A stretch of 64,000 nucleotides of DNA from an archaeon GW2011_AR5 (GCA_000806115.1 JWKQ01000001.1:151784-215783); one strand, 5' to 3'. Shown: positions 49,220 through 63,300, counted from the first letter of the stretch. The notes: generated from the letters alone by a model not told the origin. Numbers and translations: made by a program.

Positions 49220-50509
49220 ATGCTTCGCACACATTTTGCAAAAGACATAGAGCCTGGCACGGTGAAGGTTGCCGGATGGGTGCACGAGAAGCGCGCTCTC
49301 GGGGGCATACTTTTTGTAATCCTCCGCGATTCCACGGGACTCATGCAGATAATAGCAAAAAAAGACAAGACTGACGCGCAGATGATAAGGACTCTTGAAG
49401 GACTTTCGCGGGAAAGCGTCGTGTCAATCGAGGGCAAAGCTGTGGAGAGCAAGAACGCCCCGAACGGCGTGGAAGTAATCCCAGGCATCATCGAGATACT
49501 TGCCGAAGCCGAGCCGCTGCCAATTGATACTTCTCCCGGAATAAAGACGGGGCTTGACAAGCGGCTTGATTTTCGCAGCGTAGATTTGCGGAAGCCCGAG
49601 AACTACGCAATATTCAAAGTGCAGTCAACGCTGCTGCAGGAGATGCAGTCGTTTCTCAAGGAAAACAGCTTCATGCAGATATTCACGCCGTGCCTCATGG
49701 GCGTCGCATCTGAAAGCGGCTCGGAGGTGTTCTCTGTTGTTTATTTTGACAGGGAGGCGTTTCTGAGGCAGGATCCGCAATTGCACAGGCAGCTTGCGAT
49801 AGCCGGCGGACTCGAGCGCGTCTACGACGTGGGGCCCGCGTGGCGCGCGGAACATTCGCACACCGTAAGGCACATGTGCGAGCATCGCGTCATGGCTGTA
49901 GAAACCTCATTCATAGAGAACGAATACGACGTCATCCGGCTCGAGAATGATTTGATAATCAATTCGATGGAAAAGCTCCAGAAGGACTGCAAGCGCGAAC
50001 TGAAGATGTTCAACGCTGAAATGGAGATTCCCAAGAAGATACCGATACTTGAGTTTCCTGAAATCTACGACATACTTGAGGAGCTTGGCGAGCCGCTGCC
50101 GCGCGGCGAGGACCTCAACGGCGCAGCGGAAAAGAAACTCGGCGAATACGTGAAGGAAAAACACAAGTCGGACTTTTTCTTTGCCAACAAATTCCCGTTC
50201 AAGGTGAAACCGTTCTATGTCATGCGCGACGGGGAGTGGGCGCGCAGCGTGGACCTTATCTTCAAGGGGATAGAGATGAGCTCCGGCGGGCAGAGAGAGC
50301 ATCGTTATGACAAGATAATGGAGCAGGCAAAGCTCAAGGGGATGAATCCCGAATCTGTCAAATGGTTTGCCGACTTCTTCAAATGGGGAGTGCCGACGCA
50401 CGGCGGATTTGCCCTTGGAATAGAAAGACTAACGATGCAAATTCTAGGACTGGAAAATGTCCGCGAAGCCACGCTGTTCCCGCGAGACACTGAAAGACTC
50501 ACGCCGTGA
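49220..50509 (+). CDS. aspS: Aspartyl-tRNA synthetase, archaeal type
   Basis: 429 residues. Class II synthetase with an N-terminal OB anticodon-binding domain (VAGWVHEKRALGGILFVILRDSTG) and a catalytic domain showing motif 2 (VGPAWRAEHSHTVRHMCE) and motif 3 (GGFALGIERLTMQILGLENVREATLFPRD). The FLRQDPQLHRQ segment is where related enzymes read QSPQ, a local change at the aspartate pocket. With gatCAB present, it is probably non-discriminating and also charges tRNA-Asn; this is inferred. The ATG at 49220 follows the previous stop by four bases. Confidence 0.95.
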   Translation: MLRTHFAKDIEPGTVKVAGWVHEKRALGGILFVILRDSTGLMQIIAKKDKTDAQMIRTLEGLSRESVVSIEGKAVESKNAPNGVEVIPGIIEILAEAEPLPIDTSPGIKTGLDKRLDFRSVDLRKPENYAIFKVQSTLLQEMQSFLKENSFMQIFTPCLMGVASESGSEVFSVVYFDREAFLRQDPQLHRQLAIAGGLERVYDVGPAWRAEHSHTVRHMCEHRVMAVETSFIENEYDVIRLENDLIINSMEKLQKDCKRELKMFNAEMEIPKKIPILEFPEIYDILEELGEPLPRGEDLNGAAEKKLGEYVKEKHKSDFFFANKFPFKVKPFYVMRDGEWARSVDLIFKGIEMSSGGQREHRYDKIMEQAKLKGMNPESVKWFADFFKWGVPTHGGFALGIERLTMQILGLENVREATLFPRDTERLTP

Positions 50510-50514
50510 TTGTC

Positions 50515-50793
50515 ATGCTTGTATTCGACTTTTCTTCAGGATGGTACGTCCTGTTTTTCTTCGCGCTTGGATTATTCGTAATATTCTCTCACATCAGAAA
50601 AAGCACCAAGGATGTCGTGAAATTCGGCGCCATCGGACTTGCTATTGGAATCGTGAGCGAAGCGATTGGCGTGGGCATGGGACTCTGGAATTACTCTTCC
50701 GGAAACTGGCCGGTGATACTGTGGCTGCTTTATTTCCTTTACACCGCAGCCTTCTACCAGATTTTCTGGGTGCTGAACAGGGAAAAGAAATGA
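50515..50793 (+). CDS. Small membrane protein
   Basis: 92 residues. Three membrane segments: WYVLFFFALGLFVIFSH, FGAIGLAIGIVSEAIGVGMGLW and VILWLLYFLYTAAFYQIFWVL. The segment SEAIGVGMGLWNYSSGNWP resembles motifs of small membrane proteins near carotenoid genes, but this is only a resemblance. A GTG at 50506 overlapping the aspS stop (GTGA) is the alternative start; the ATG at 50515 was preferred. Confidence 0.62.
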   Translation: MLVFDFSSGWYVLFFFALGLFVIFSHIRKSTKDVVKFGAIGLAIGIVSEAIGVGMGLWNYSSGNWPVILWLLYFLYTAAFYQIFWVLNREKK

Positions 50794-51252
50794 CTATCTG
50801 GCATAGTCGCCGATTTCGGGCTTGATGATGTTCGCCATATCCCGCGGGTTCATATTTATTGAGACCTCGTGCATTCCTGCGTTGAAATTCACTGTCTCGC
50901 TGTCCAGTACATGCCTGTCCATTAGCACGCGGAGCCCGAAAAGATTCCCGAAGGGATGAACGGAGCCCACTTCGCAGCCCGTTATTCGAAAAACCTCTTC
51001 CGGACTTGCTAATTTTGCCTTTCCAATTGCATGCTTGAGCTTTTCGAAGTCAATTCGCCTGTCTCCCGGCACCAAAATCATTGCGTAGCCGTCTTTCGAC
51101 TTGACAATCATCGCCTTCACACCGCTCGAAAGCGGGACGCCACGAATTCTTGCAGCTTCCTCGCTGGTGTAAACTCTTTCGTGCGTAAGAACCCTGTGTT
51201 CCACGCCGTTTTCTTCAAGCAGGCACTTCAACGCATTGACTTCCGGTTCCAT
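50794..51252 (-). CDS. YbaK/ProX-type aminoacyl-tRNA deacylase
   Basis: 152 residues. The family pattern is clear: AARIRGVPLSSGVKAMIVKSKDGYAMILVPGDRRIDFEKL, then KAKLASPEEVFRITGCEVGSVHPFGN, with the catalytic Lys in GVKAMIV and a GxxxPxG substrate loop. Such proteins hydrolyse mischarged aminoacyl-tRNAs in trans. Convergent with the small membrane gene, with no gap. Confidence 0.9.
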   Translation of the reverse strand: MEPEVNALKCLLEENGVEHRVLTHERVYTSEEAARIRGVPLSSGVKAMIVKSKDGYAMILVPGDRRIDFEKLKHAIGKAKLASPEEVFRITGCEVGSVHPFGNLFGLRVLMDRHVLDSETVNFNAGMHEVSINMNPRDMANIIKPEIGDYAR

Positions 51253-51339
51253 AAAAGACTCCTATTCCCTTGATTTATTTTGATTTTTCACTTAAAAAAT
51301 GTTTATATGTGGGGAAATCCAATAAAATTCTAGTGCATT

Positions 51340-54300
51340 ATGAAAGCTCAAACAGCTTTAGCTATATTTGCCTTGGTCACGGGGATTGTAGTGCTCGGTG
51401 CTTATTCATACGGCGCCGAGCAGTGCGGGACTATGCTATGCAGGGCGACGGAGACTTGCAATCCCGACACGCTCGAATGCGAACCACTAAATAATGAGTG
51501 CGACCCGCCGTGTGGTTCCGGCGAAACATGCATTTCCGGAACCTGCGTCAACGGCACGGGAGGAACCCCATCGACAACTGACACGGTAACGGGCACAGGC
51601 GCCCCGACTGCGTGCACATCTTCTGTAGGCTGCCCGACAACAGCACCGCGATGCCTATGGGGATATTGCACAAAGACAAACAGCCAGATAGAATATACTT
51701 TTGACACCGGCGGCGTGTGCGTGGCAAATGCATACATGTCAGGCGGCAGATGGGCTACTGCGCCGGTATGCACCACAGAACTCTTCTCGTTGCCGATTCC
51801 AACGGGCTACAAACCTGAATGCCTGCACACTGTAACTGTTACACAATTGTCTGCTGATGACTCGGGCGAGGTATGTTACGGTGATTGCGGCGGCACGGGC
51901 GGCGGCGGAGACGGAGGAAACAGCTTCGTCGCAGGTACGCCTGTAATGCTTTCTGACGAAACTTCAAAGCCGATAGAACAGATAAAGACCGGCGACAAGG
52001 TTCGCTCGTTCAGTCCCGAAACAGGCGAGTTCTCAACAGGTGCTGTTACGTGGATTCTTACCCGCAACGTAAACGAGGTTTATCATATTGAATTTGACGA
52101 CGAGTCAAGTGTCGAGGCGACAGGCACTCACCCGTTCTACGTAAAAACCGCAGCACCCGGCGTGCCAACAAAACACAAATATTTCGTCACGGTTGAGAAC
52201 CTCAGGACAGGCGACACTGTTTACAAAGCGGACAAGGGACAGAACATTCCGGTTAGAATAGCATCTATTGGAAAGATTGAAAAAAAAACTTCCGTTTACA
52301 ACTTCAATGTTGAACCGCTTCACACATACATTGCCAACAGCATGATGGTGCATAACCTGAAGGAGCCCGGAAACAATTTGCCTCCGGCATTTGCAACTTC
52401 AAGCCCTACTTTCCCGGTAACCGGGTTTGCAACGGTCACGACATCCGCACCGCGTGACATTACATCCCAGATAACAGACAAGTCAAACCTGCAGTTCAGG
52501 CTGAGGGTGACTGACACTGCAGCCGCCACGCGCCCCGGCGAAACAACGCGAAGCATATCAGCGCAGTTCAAGATGCAGGTGCTGAACCCGTCGCCGACTG
52601 AGAAGTGCGTGCCTGACGGCACTACAGGCAAGCCGAAAATCGTGCCGCTGTGCGCCGGAACGCTAACCGAATGCACGCAAACGCCTACGGAGAATGCCAG
52701 CATAACAGCGCCGCGATGCATATCTCCGTCTTCGCTTAACGGCTGGGTAAACGGCAATTCTTCCAACCAGTGCGTCGACGGCAATTACAGGGCGCTGGTT
52801 ACGCAGCAAGTTTACCGCTCATATGGCTGCGCGAAGCAGGTTCGTGACCCCAACCTGCCCCTGTTCAGCAGCCCCAATTCTTATGGCAGCTATAACACTT
52901 CAGGCTTCACTATTAACGGAACAAGAAACAACTGGACGACCAGAACGCTTTGTTCTGCAGGGTGCAGCAATGGCGTGTGCAGAACTGTAACTACGCCCGG
53001 TCCCGGTGGATGCACTACAAGACCGGGAAGCAGAACACCATCCCTTACTTCAATCACGGCCGCGCCCCGCCGTGTTGCACCGACTGGCACAATCACCATG
53101 ACGTCTGTGGCAAGCGACCCCGACACTGTCAATGGCAGGCGCGAAAGAATAAGGCTTGTCTGCGGCACTGCAGAAGGAACTGTAATAAACGGGACAACCG
53201 GAGGATGTACCGGCACGGGTGGAACCGGCGGCGGGACAGGGGGAACTGGCGGAGGAAACGTTCCCAATATATTTTCTACCGTACAGTCGGTGCGTGCTGA
53301 ATACGGAGCACAACCTTCAGACGAGGAACTTGGGGAAATGCTGAACACGATGGCATGGATTAACCGCGCGGGCGGGTGGGGACTTTCGACAAAGTCAGGC
53401 GGCACCAGATGTCCATCGCCGCAGGGCGTTGACATAGCTTGTGACATACTGTACCACCGGCCGACAAATGTTATAGTTGATGTGCTTGTCGGCGCTGGCG
53501 AGCAATCGGACCCGGCATGGCAGGTGCTGGGAGTTAACACCCAGGCAGACCGTCCATGGCTTGCACCCATGCAGCCCAGCGGCGGAGGGGGCAGCAGCCT
53601 GACAGTATCGCCAAGTTCTGTGACAGTCGTGTCGGGCGGACAATCAGGCGACATAACGATATCAGGCGGCAGCGGAAGCTACAGGGCGAGGAACACTCCG
53701 GGCGACGACGTAGTGTCTATTACTTCGACATCAAACCCCTCTGTATTCAGGGCGTCCGCTTCAGGCTCAGCCGCAGCAGGAACCCAGCACACGCGGACGA
53801 TAGAAGACACTGCCGACACGTCCAAGACCGCAGCAATAACAATAACCATATCATCGGACGGCTCGGGCAGCAGGTGCGGCAACGGACAGATAGACGAAGG
53901 GGAAGAATGTGACGGTTCAAATCGTAACGGCGAGACGTGCGCGTCGCTCGGATACGACAGAGGGATACTCAGGTGCAACAGCGACTGCAACTTCGACACG
54001 AGCACCTGCCGCTTCGGCCGCACCACCGCGCAGCTCACAGCGAGGCCAACGTTCGATATAACCGGATTGGTCGTAGGGGCGTGTGATACTTGCGCTGAAA
54101 AAGGACAGTCAGATAACTACCAAAGCGATGTGAGAAATGCCGCAAACGAATACATGGCTTCTCATCCAGAGATTGCAGGACTTTCGAGCTATGAAGCTTT
54201 GGATGCTGTAGCGCAGCTTAGAGATGGAACAATCGCTATTTTAATCAGTCAGGGGTTTAATGCTAAAACAATTCCTGGACCAGACGGGGTTCCATATCCT

Positions 54301-57300
54301 CAAGTGGTGTCTGTTTGGAAATCAGGAGACACTGACACTACAGACTATCGGGTAACTGCAGGCGGAGGACCTATAGTCCAGGCGATTGCTGCAGGGTATT
54401 GTGGCGGACATAGCACTTTTGATGGTGTTGATATTATTCCTAATAGCTGTAACTCCGGGCTGGCAGATGACACAGGTGGCAGCAACAACTTCACCGCGAA
54501 CCTTTGCAGCGGCGAACTTGCAGACAGCAACCCAACGTGCACTTTTACTGTTCCTGCCGAATGGCGCGGCGGCGGACATTTCCGCAACCTTTACTGTCGC
54601 GTGCAGGACGAGTCCGGGCTTTATTCCGGAGCCGGCAGGACCAGTGTTATTGTTGATTCAATCCCACCAACTTCCCAGATTACGTCGCCAACGGCAAACA
54701 GCGTGCAGATAGGCAGTTTTCCTGTGACTGTCACGGACGCTGACGACGGCGAACTGGCGAGCTGTTATTATTCAGTGTCAAACACGGCAAGCACTACAAC
54801 TACAGCCACGTCTGGAAACATCCGCGTCAGCCAGACAACTTCAGTGTGGAGGCCGACTGACATTGCTTACAGCAACAGAAGCAATGTGCTACTGGCTGTC
54901 TGGAACTCCAACACTGATCCAACTGGGGTTCTTGATGAGAAATCTGCAGTGGGGCAATTCATGCGCAGCGACGGGACGCTGGCAGGAAGCAATATTGGAC
55001 TCGGCTCAGACGGTATATTCAACGGCGGCATCAAGGTGGCGTACAATGAGGATGACGATACATTCCTCGTCGTCTGGGGAACTGCGCTAGACAACGACGT
55101 CGGCCCTGCCAAGGGCTCTGTAATCAGGCCCGACGGGACGTTCATCAGACGCGACTTTGACATCGCTGCAAACTGCAACATAGGCGGACATGCTTCATCG
55201 CTTGGCAACATAGCATACAGCACGGCAGCCAGGGAATTCATAGTTTCTTGCACGCGAGGGATTGTGACAGGCGGCACCATAGTTCTTGTTGGCATACGAC
55301 CGGACGGTGCAATCCGTGGCGAGGTGACTGTCACCACAGGCGGAGCTGCGTCAACAGTCGCGGCAGGACCGAGCAACATTCTTGTTGCATGGGTTGGTTC
55401 TGACGGATTTGCAAACGCCAGGCTGGTTAATTACGACGGATCATTCGCTTCGCAACCTGGACGGATAGGCACTATAGTGGGCGGGGCTGCGGCTTTCTAC
55501 AATGCCGCCAGCGGCAACTATGATGTTTTCTACGGTTCGTGGGAACTCAAGAAGAAGACCGTGAGCGCAACTGGCGTGGTCGGAGCCGAGACGACGATAA
55601 GAACTGCTGCAGAAGGCGTCGGCTTCTCTGACGTTACACAGACGTCGTCAGGCAGCTACTGGGTTGTAGGTGAGAGCCAGCAGGACGGGGACAGCCTTGG
55701 ATATATAATAAGCCCGAGCGGCACCGTTGGCGCGCCTGCATCATTTGCAGAAGACAGGGTAAGCCCGAACTATGCGCCTTCCATAACTGTGATGAATGAC
55801 GTTCCGGTTGTAGTCATGAACCGCGGGCAGGGACGCGTGCCCGGCGAGCTCAGGTGGTACCCGGGAGTTATGTTCGCGCAGATTGGCTCCCTTGGCGGAG
55901 GAGGTAATGGAAGAGTACGCCAGTGTAACTCACAGTTCACGGTGACTGTCGGATCGTCTTCTTCTGATGCTTATGCCAGCTGCCCATGCGATACAGGCGC
56001 GGCCCAGCCAGGAGGTTGTCTGAGTGTAGCCGGTGCGTGTACGACATCGGCGAGGTGCGGCTCTTCTTATATTGGAGTCCGTCCGATTCCGAGCGCTTGC
56101 ACTGCAGTAAGCACAACAAGCACTAACGACTGCAGCGACGGCACGTGCACTGTCAGGGCATGGGCTACGGACAGGAGCAGAAACGTCGGAAGCCCTGATT
56201 CGAGGAACTTCATAATAAGAACTCTGTCTACGAATATTACGTCGCCCGAGGCCGGCAGCTACCAGACTGACAACTTCTCAGTTTCGGTGCAGGACAGGGA
56301 TTATTCCAGCAGCACTACAAACCTTACATGCACGTATGACGTTTACACAATCAGCGCCATCGCACTTAGAACCGTAACCAACGCGAACCGCACGTGCAAC
56401 AGCAATTTCACGGTTAGCGTGGGACCCGATGGCAGCTGCAGAAACATCGGGCAAAACACCTGCCGTGTCGTATCAAGGGTTTCCAGAGCGGGAATCAGCT
56501 CAACCGACGAGCGCTTCTTCAGCATTGACTGGGCGTCTCCGGTGAGCACGATAACCGCCGCGCCAACCGGCTGGGTTTCCGGCAACTTCACCGTCTCTGT
56601 GATGGATGACCCGCAGAACACGCAGCTGACTGAGTGCCAGTACCGCGTGGTGAGCAACGGCACCGAAACCGTACCATGGAGGAACAGGACCTGCAGTACA
56701 GGAACCCCGATGCAGCTTGCTATAAGCGTTGGCAATACATCTGCCAGCAACTGCCGCCACGAGGGCGGAGAATCGTGCCTTGTCATGGTGCGACCGCTTG
56801 GCAGAAGCCGCGCACCGGGCATAGGGGACAATGCCTCGATTTCAGTAATGCTGGGCAATATTGACACGAACGGCTTCCACATGCCGCTGGGCATCGTCAC
56901 AACTAACAGGGGCATAAACTTCTCTGGCACGACCAGGACAGAACTGCGCGCCGCCACGTTCTACGTATGCAACAGCAGGAGCAGCGTCAGCAGCTGCATT
57001 TCCGCTTACAATTCCGGCAACCGCGGACAGAACAGCCCGAATTTCTGTGGTTCCATCGCCGGCAGGTGCGAGCTCCGATGCAGCGACCGCGACGTGAGAT
57101 TTTACTTTGCAGCGCGCGGCATACCTATAGGCACATCCGAACAGGTAATCGTTCTCAGCCAAATAGGCAACGCCTCGTGCCCCGTATTCAACATAGCCGA
57201 AATTAACAGACTTCTTGACATATTCCACCAGCTTGATCGTGAGATTTCCATACAGATTATGGAGATAGACGAATTCATACGCCAGAACGGGGAAACCGAC

Positions 57301-60300
57301 ACCGCCAACAATGAAACGCTGGACGTGCTCAACGAGGCGCTCCTGATAACAAGGGACCACCTGAATTACATGAACGCAACCATGCAGGAACTTACGGTTG
57401 AAAGGGCACAAGAACTGATAGCAACATCCAATTCACGTCTTGATGAGATAAACCGTCTCCTTCGCGGTCTTGTGTCGCCGCTGCGCGTACGCCTCACCGT
57501 GAACATGCCTTCAACTATCAGATTCAACAGGACGACTGTTCTGCCTGCGCTCATCACCAAGAGCGGTAATAGGACAGCTTATGCGAGGGTGGCATGCGCC
57601 ATCACTATGCCGAACACCAGCGTCACGCGCAGCACATCCTCATGCCTCACGCTTGACGGAAACACGACTTTTGATACGCCCTTCATGCCTAGCCTTCTGG
57701 GACAATACACTTACAGCTGCACGCTTGCGCGCAGCGTGCGCAGCGACTGCTCCTTCCTGGTGAACCAGACTCCGGTAACGGGCACGTTCAGGGCGCTGCC
57801 CGGCTTCGGGACTTACATCACCACAATATCCGGTCCGACAACCGTACTCAGGGGACGGGAGGCAGTTGTCACAGCAACAGTGGCTAATCCCGACGATGTG
57901 GAAAAGTTTGGTACCGTGAGATGCGACTTCACGGATCCGTTCGGCTCGCTGAGGAGAAACACCTCGGCATGCACACAGTTTGGGAACGACTTGAACACCG
58001 ATGTTCAGGTAACCATGATAGCCGACCGCGTTGGCAACTGGTCTGTGAGCAGATGCCAGGTATCGGCAAGCGAATTTTCAGGATGCACCGGCGCAGTGCT
58101 GGACAATGTCTCAAGGCAGGTTGTGAACTATACCGTGGCTACGCCAGATGACGTTTTTATCGAATCAATACTTTTACCCACCGCGCCGGTAGTGAACGGA
58201 AGCGTTGCGTTCATCACCATGTCCGTAACCAATCCTACATCAAGCGTTGCATACGTCAACGCAACATGCACGCTTGTGCCTTCTTACGGACCGCTAAGAA
58301 TAGGCACCACTGCAGGCATGGAATCCGGGACAACGAGATTATTTTCAATGAATGTCACCACAGACGCTGCAGGCATCTGGAGCGTCAGCAGCTGCACGAC
58401 ATACAAATCTTCAAGCCCGTCGCTTGTCGAACAAACGCAGACAAACATGGTTGAAAACCCGGGGAGATTCACTGTTATTGCACGCACCAATTTGTCAATC
58501 AGCTCCGTAACAGTGCCGCCGCGCGTGAACAACAGGACGAGCGCGACTGTTACGATAATTGCAGATAATCCTTCTGTGGCAAGATACGGGCGCGCGTCAT
58601 GCGTATTCAGGAGTCCTGCCAACGTCCAGACGACAAACCTGTCGGCTTGCATGCTTGTGGAAGACTCTGCCAGCATTCCCGTAAGCATTTACCTGAACAA
58701 GGAGGGCATCTGGAACGTTGAATCGTGCAGCCTTTTCGGCTCAGTGAATCCGGACTGCACTTCCTCTGCGCTGCACGACAGGGTGCTGCAGGCAGGAGCC
58801 ATTAACTCTACGACAACCGACATAGTGGACAACCCTGTATGCGGCGACGGGCAAGTGGGCGGCACAGAACAATGTGACAATGGACAAAACAACGGACCGT
58901 GCAACGCCACGTGCAGCACGTCTTGCACCATCAACAACTGTGGCGGGTGCACTCCCGGGCTTTACCATGCATTCAACGCGACAAACGGCGCCTGCGCAGA
59001 ATTCAGCAGTGACTGCGTGCCTGCCGGATGGATTAACAGGACTGCCGGACCATGTCCCTCCAACGCCAACAACGTCTATATAAATTCCGTTTCCGTGCCT
59101 TCGTCAGGCGTAGTCAATAACACGAACGTGGACATAATTGCCACGGTTACAAACCCGCTCGACGACGACAGGTTCGCTTACATAAGCTGCTTCGTCCGCA
59201 ACCCCTCAGGCAATTCTGTCCTGCTCACCTCTTCATGCACAGGAATCCAGGCAGGCAGTTCGCGGAATTATGCCATGTCGGTATTTGTCGACGAGACGGG
59301 CACATGGAACGTCACGTCATGCAGCGCAAACGCTTCCGTCAGTTGTTCTTCCGCCGTGCGCACACATACATTCAACGCAAGCAGAACCTTCACCGTGGCG
59401 CGCGGGCTCAACCTTTCATTCGTTTCGGTTATCCCGCCTTCGAATGTACTCATCAACAACACCGCAGTTGTCAGCGCATCTGTCAGGAACCCGTCCGAAG
59501 CTGCGAGATTCGCGCAGGTTACCTGCAATTTCAGGAAACCGAACAACCAGGCTGTTCAGAACTCTACGGGATGTGTTCAGGTAGGCGGAACTTCTGCGCA
59601 GAATTTCGATGTAAACATATTTGCAAACGCGGCGGGCACATGGACTGTCACATCCTGCACCGTCCGCGGGGGGCTCTCGGACTGCTCGGCGCTTCAGGAC
59701 TCGGAAGCCAACATAGGAGCGTTCAACGTCACCGCATTGTCCATACCGGTAATCAGTTCATTTTCTGCAAGTCCGCCGTCAATAAACGAGGGCGGCAGCA
59801 TAAACCTTTCATGGTCGACGTCAGGCGCGGACTCGGCAAGCATTGACAATGACATAGGAGTTGTTCCTGTTTCCGGTTCATTGATAGTCACGCCTTTCAC
59901 AAATACCACTTATATGCTGACAGCCACAAATGCCCAGGGATCCGCCAGCAGGAACGCAAGCGTCACTGTCAACGTGACAATTGGAAACCTGAGCGTTGTA
60001 AACATAGCGTCGGTATCGGTTCCTGCCGGCGACGTCATAAACAATTCCAACGTGAACATCCACGCGCTTGTCCGCAACCCGCTTGACGACGACAGGTTCG
60101 CTTACATAAGCTGCTTCGTAAGAAACCCGGCAGGTGCGGTGCAGCTTGTTACATCACCCTGCGAGGGCATACAGGCCTCAAGCCTGAATACCTATACTGC
60201 CAGTGTGTTTACAGGAATAACCGGGAGATGGAACGTGACAACATGCAGCATCAACGCTTCGGCAAGCTGCGCTTCGGCGACCCGGCAGCATTCCATTAAC

Positions 60301-63300
60301 GCGAGCAAAACATTCAACGTCATACGAGGCATCAACCTTTCATTTGCGTCGTTCTCGACTCCGTCAAATACACCACTCAATACAATCGCAGTGCTCACTT
60401 CCGGCGTCAGAAACCCTTCGGACGCCGCAAGATTTGCGCGAGTAACATGCAGCTTCAGAAAGCCGAACAACCAGATTGTGTCGAACTCGACAGGCTGCGT
60501 GCAGGTGGAAGGCGGCGGCTCTGTAACGCCTTTCGACGTGAACATCTTCGCAAACGCGGCAGGCACATGGTCAATAACCGGCTGCACGCTTAGGGGCTCC
60601 CTGTCTGCCGACTGTTCGGCGCTTCAGGACTCGGAAGCCAACATAGGCGCGTTCAACGTCACGCCTGCGCCAACCGTTCCGGTAATCAGCGCATTTTCCG
60701 CATTCCCGTCCCTTGTGAACCCGGGAGGCAATGTCAATCTTTCATGGTCTACCACAGGGGCGACATCCGCAACCATTCATGCTTCGACAGCTGACTTTAT
60801 CCCGTCTGTTCCTGTTTCAGGTTCTATAATAGTAACGCCTATGAGCAACACGACATACACGCTGACAGCGATAAATTCCGAGGGCTCTTCAAACAGGAGC
60901 GTCAATGTAACAGTCAACATAACCATATCCGGCCTGACCAACATAAGCATTTTGTCAGTGTCAGTTCCTTCAGGCGACGTGATAAACAACTCTAACATAA
61001 ACATAAACGTGCTGGCAGCGAACCCGCTTGACGACGACAGATTCGCACTGGTAAGCTGCTCGTTCAGGAATCCTTTCGGCAGCTCAACTCTTCTGTCGTC
61101 ATCATGCAGCGGCATACAGGCAAATTCCACAAGGACATATAACGTGCCCGCTTTCATTGACGTCGTAGGAAGATGGAATGTGACAACATGTTCAATCAAC
61201 GCGTCCACAAGCTGCTCAACGGCAACGCAGACGCATTCAATCAATGCCAGCAGGACATTCAACGTGGTACGCGGCATCAACATGTCCTTTGTGTCATTCG
61301 TCCTGCCTGCAAACTCTCCGGTTAACAGCAGCGTTCAGCTGACTGCCAATGTAAGGAACCCGTCAGACGCGGCAAGATATGCGCGAGTAACATGCAGCTT
61401 CAGGACTCCGTCGAACCAAGTCGTGTCCAATTCAACATCATGCTCGCAAGTAAGCGGCACAACCACAACCGCGCTTGCCGTCAGGATTTTTGCCGACGAA
61501 GCAGGCGCCTGGAACGCGGAACAGTGTTCGCTGCGCGCAGGGCTGGCGGACTGCAACAACCTTCACGATGCCGAATCGGGAATAGGAATATTCAACATAA
61601 CCGCGTCAGCTCAGCCCCTGCCGCTCCTTGGACTTTATATTTCAAACATAAGCGCCCCTGCCACAGCTGTCAACAACAGCCAGATAAACGTCATAGTGTT
61701 TGGAAGAAACCCGAACCCTGCAAATAGCTCCTATGCCCTTGCCGGATGTTCATTCACAAACCCGTCAGGCTCCTTGTCAAGACATGCATCCAGCTGCCTT
61801 CAGCTGACTGCAAACAGCACCCAGCAGTTCATGGTATCGAATCTGGCTGACATTCAAGGCCCGTGGACTGTGGCGAACTGCTTCATCAACGCATCGGGCG
61901 ATAATTGCGCGACTTCGCTGCTGCACAACGTCTCGCCTGAAACAAGAACTGTGAATGTAATACTCCCCCCTGACCTATACATAACGAGCGTAACCGCACA
62001 GGAAGAAGCGGTAAACAACACAAACGTGCCGATAGACGTTTACGTAAGCAACCCTCTCAACGACGACAGGTACGGGCAGGTGTCGTGCATAATCGAGAAT
62101 CCCGTCGGTGCGAACCAGACAAAGCAGACGGCATGCAGCCTGATAACGCGGCAGAACAGCAGGCGCTACAACACGTCCGTATTTGCCAACACAGTCGGCA
62201 CATGGAACGTGAGGAACTGCACGGTTTCGGCATCATCAAGCTCGTCATGTTCGGGCGCCCAGGCAACCAGCAGCATGATAAACGGCGACGCATTCCGGGT
62301 GATACGCGGCTACAACCTTACAATATCAAACATCGCAATCTCAAGCCCGGCTTACACGTTCACCCCCGTGTTCGTGTCTTACACTCTAAGGAACCCGTCG
62401 GCAACTGAAAGGTTCGGACGGGTAACCTGCACGTTCACGAAAGGCGTGCAAATAGTCAACCGTTCGGCATGCTTCACCCTGCCTGCCGAGTCATTTGTCG
62501 ACTCAAGAGGCAACCTTACCACTGAACAGGCCGGGACATGGACAGTGAACTGCAATGCAGAACGCAGCGCAGACAGTTCATGTTCCTCAGTGGAAGTCCA
62601 TGACAGCGAATCACTGACATTCAACATCTCAAACCCGCCGGACATTTACATACAGTCGGTTGATATGTCTGCGCTTGCACCGCTCAGCAACCTTTCAGTT
62701 GCCACGCTGAGGATAAGAAACACGGCGCTCACCCCCCTCTACGGCTTCGCAGGATGCACATTCAAGAACAGGCTTAACGAGACGTTCAGGAACGTATCGC
62801 AGTGCGATGAGATGTCTTCCGACACAAACAACGTAGCCATCGGGATTGTGCCTGAACTGCGCGGCAACTGGTCGGTTTCCGGATGCTTCGTGAACGCATC
62901 GCGCTCCCAAGGATGCGGCGGCAACAGAACCCATAATATTTCAACCGTGTCCAAATCTTTCAGCGTAACCGCGCCGCTGCTGAGAATAGAACAGGTATAC
63001 CTGACGTCAGCGAACCTTCTCGTGGGCGAGATTGCAGACATTTCAGTTGACGTGAAGAACATCGGCGAACGCGAGTACACTGGCTTCGTCAACTGCACAA
63101 TGTTCAACCCGTACAATACAACAATCAGGCTCACCACCCCGAACCAGAGCATACCGCTCGGTGAGATAAGAACATTCAACCCGCAATACATAGTTGACGT
63201 GCCGGGAAGATGGCGCGTGAGCTCGTGCTCCATATACAGGCTGGGCAGCATAATACTCGAGGACTCTGAGAACGTGAACAAGCCCTTCAACGTCACCTAC

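Noticed and set aside
54070-54420. AT-richer segment of the giant gene as a separate inserted gene
   Set aside because: The reading frame continues through it and no start or stop signals are seen; it is better read as a domain acquired in frame.
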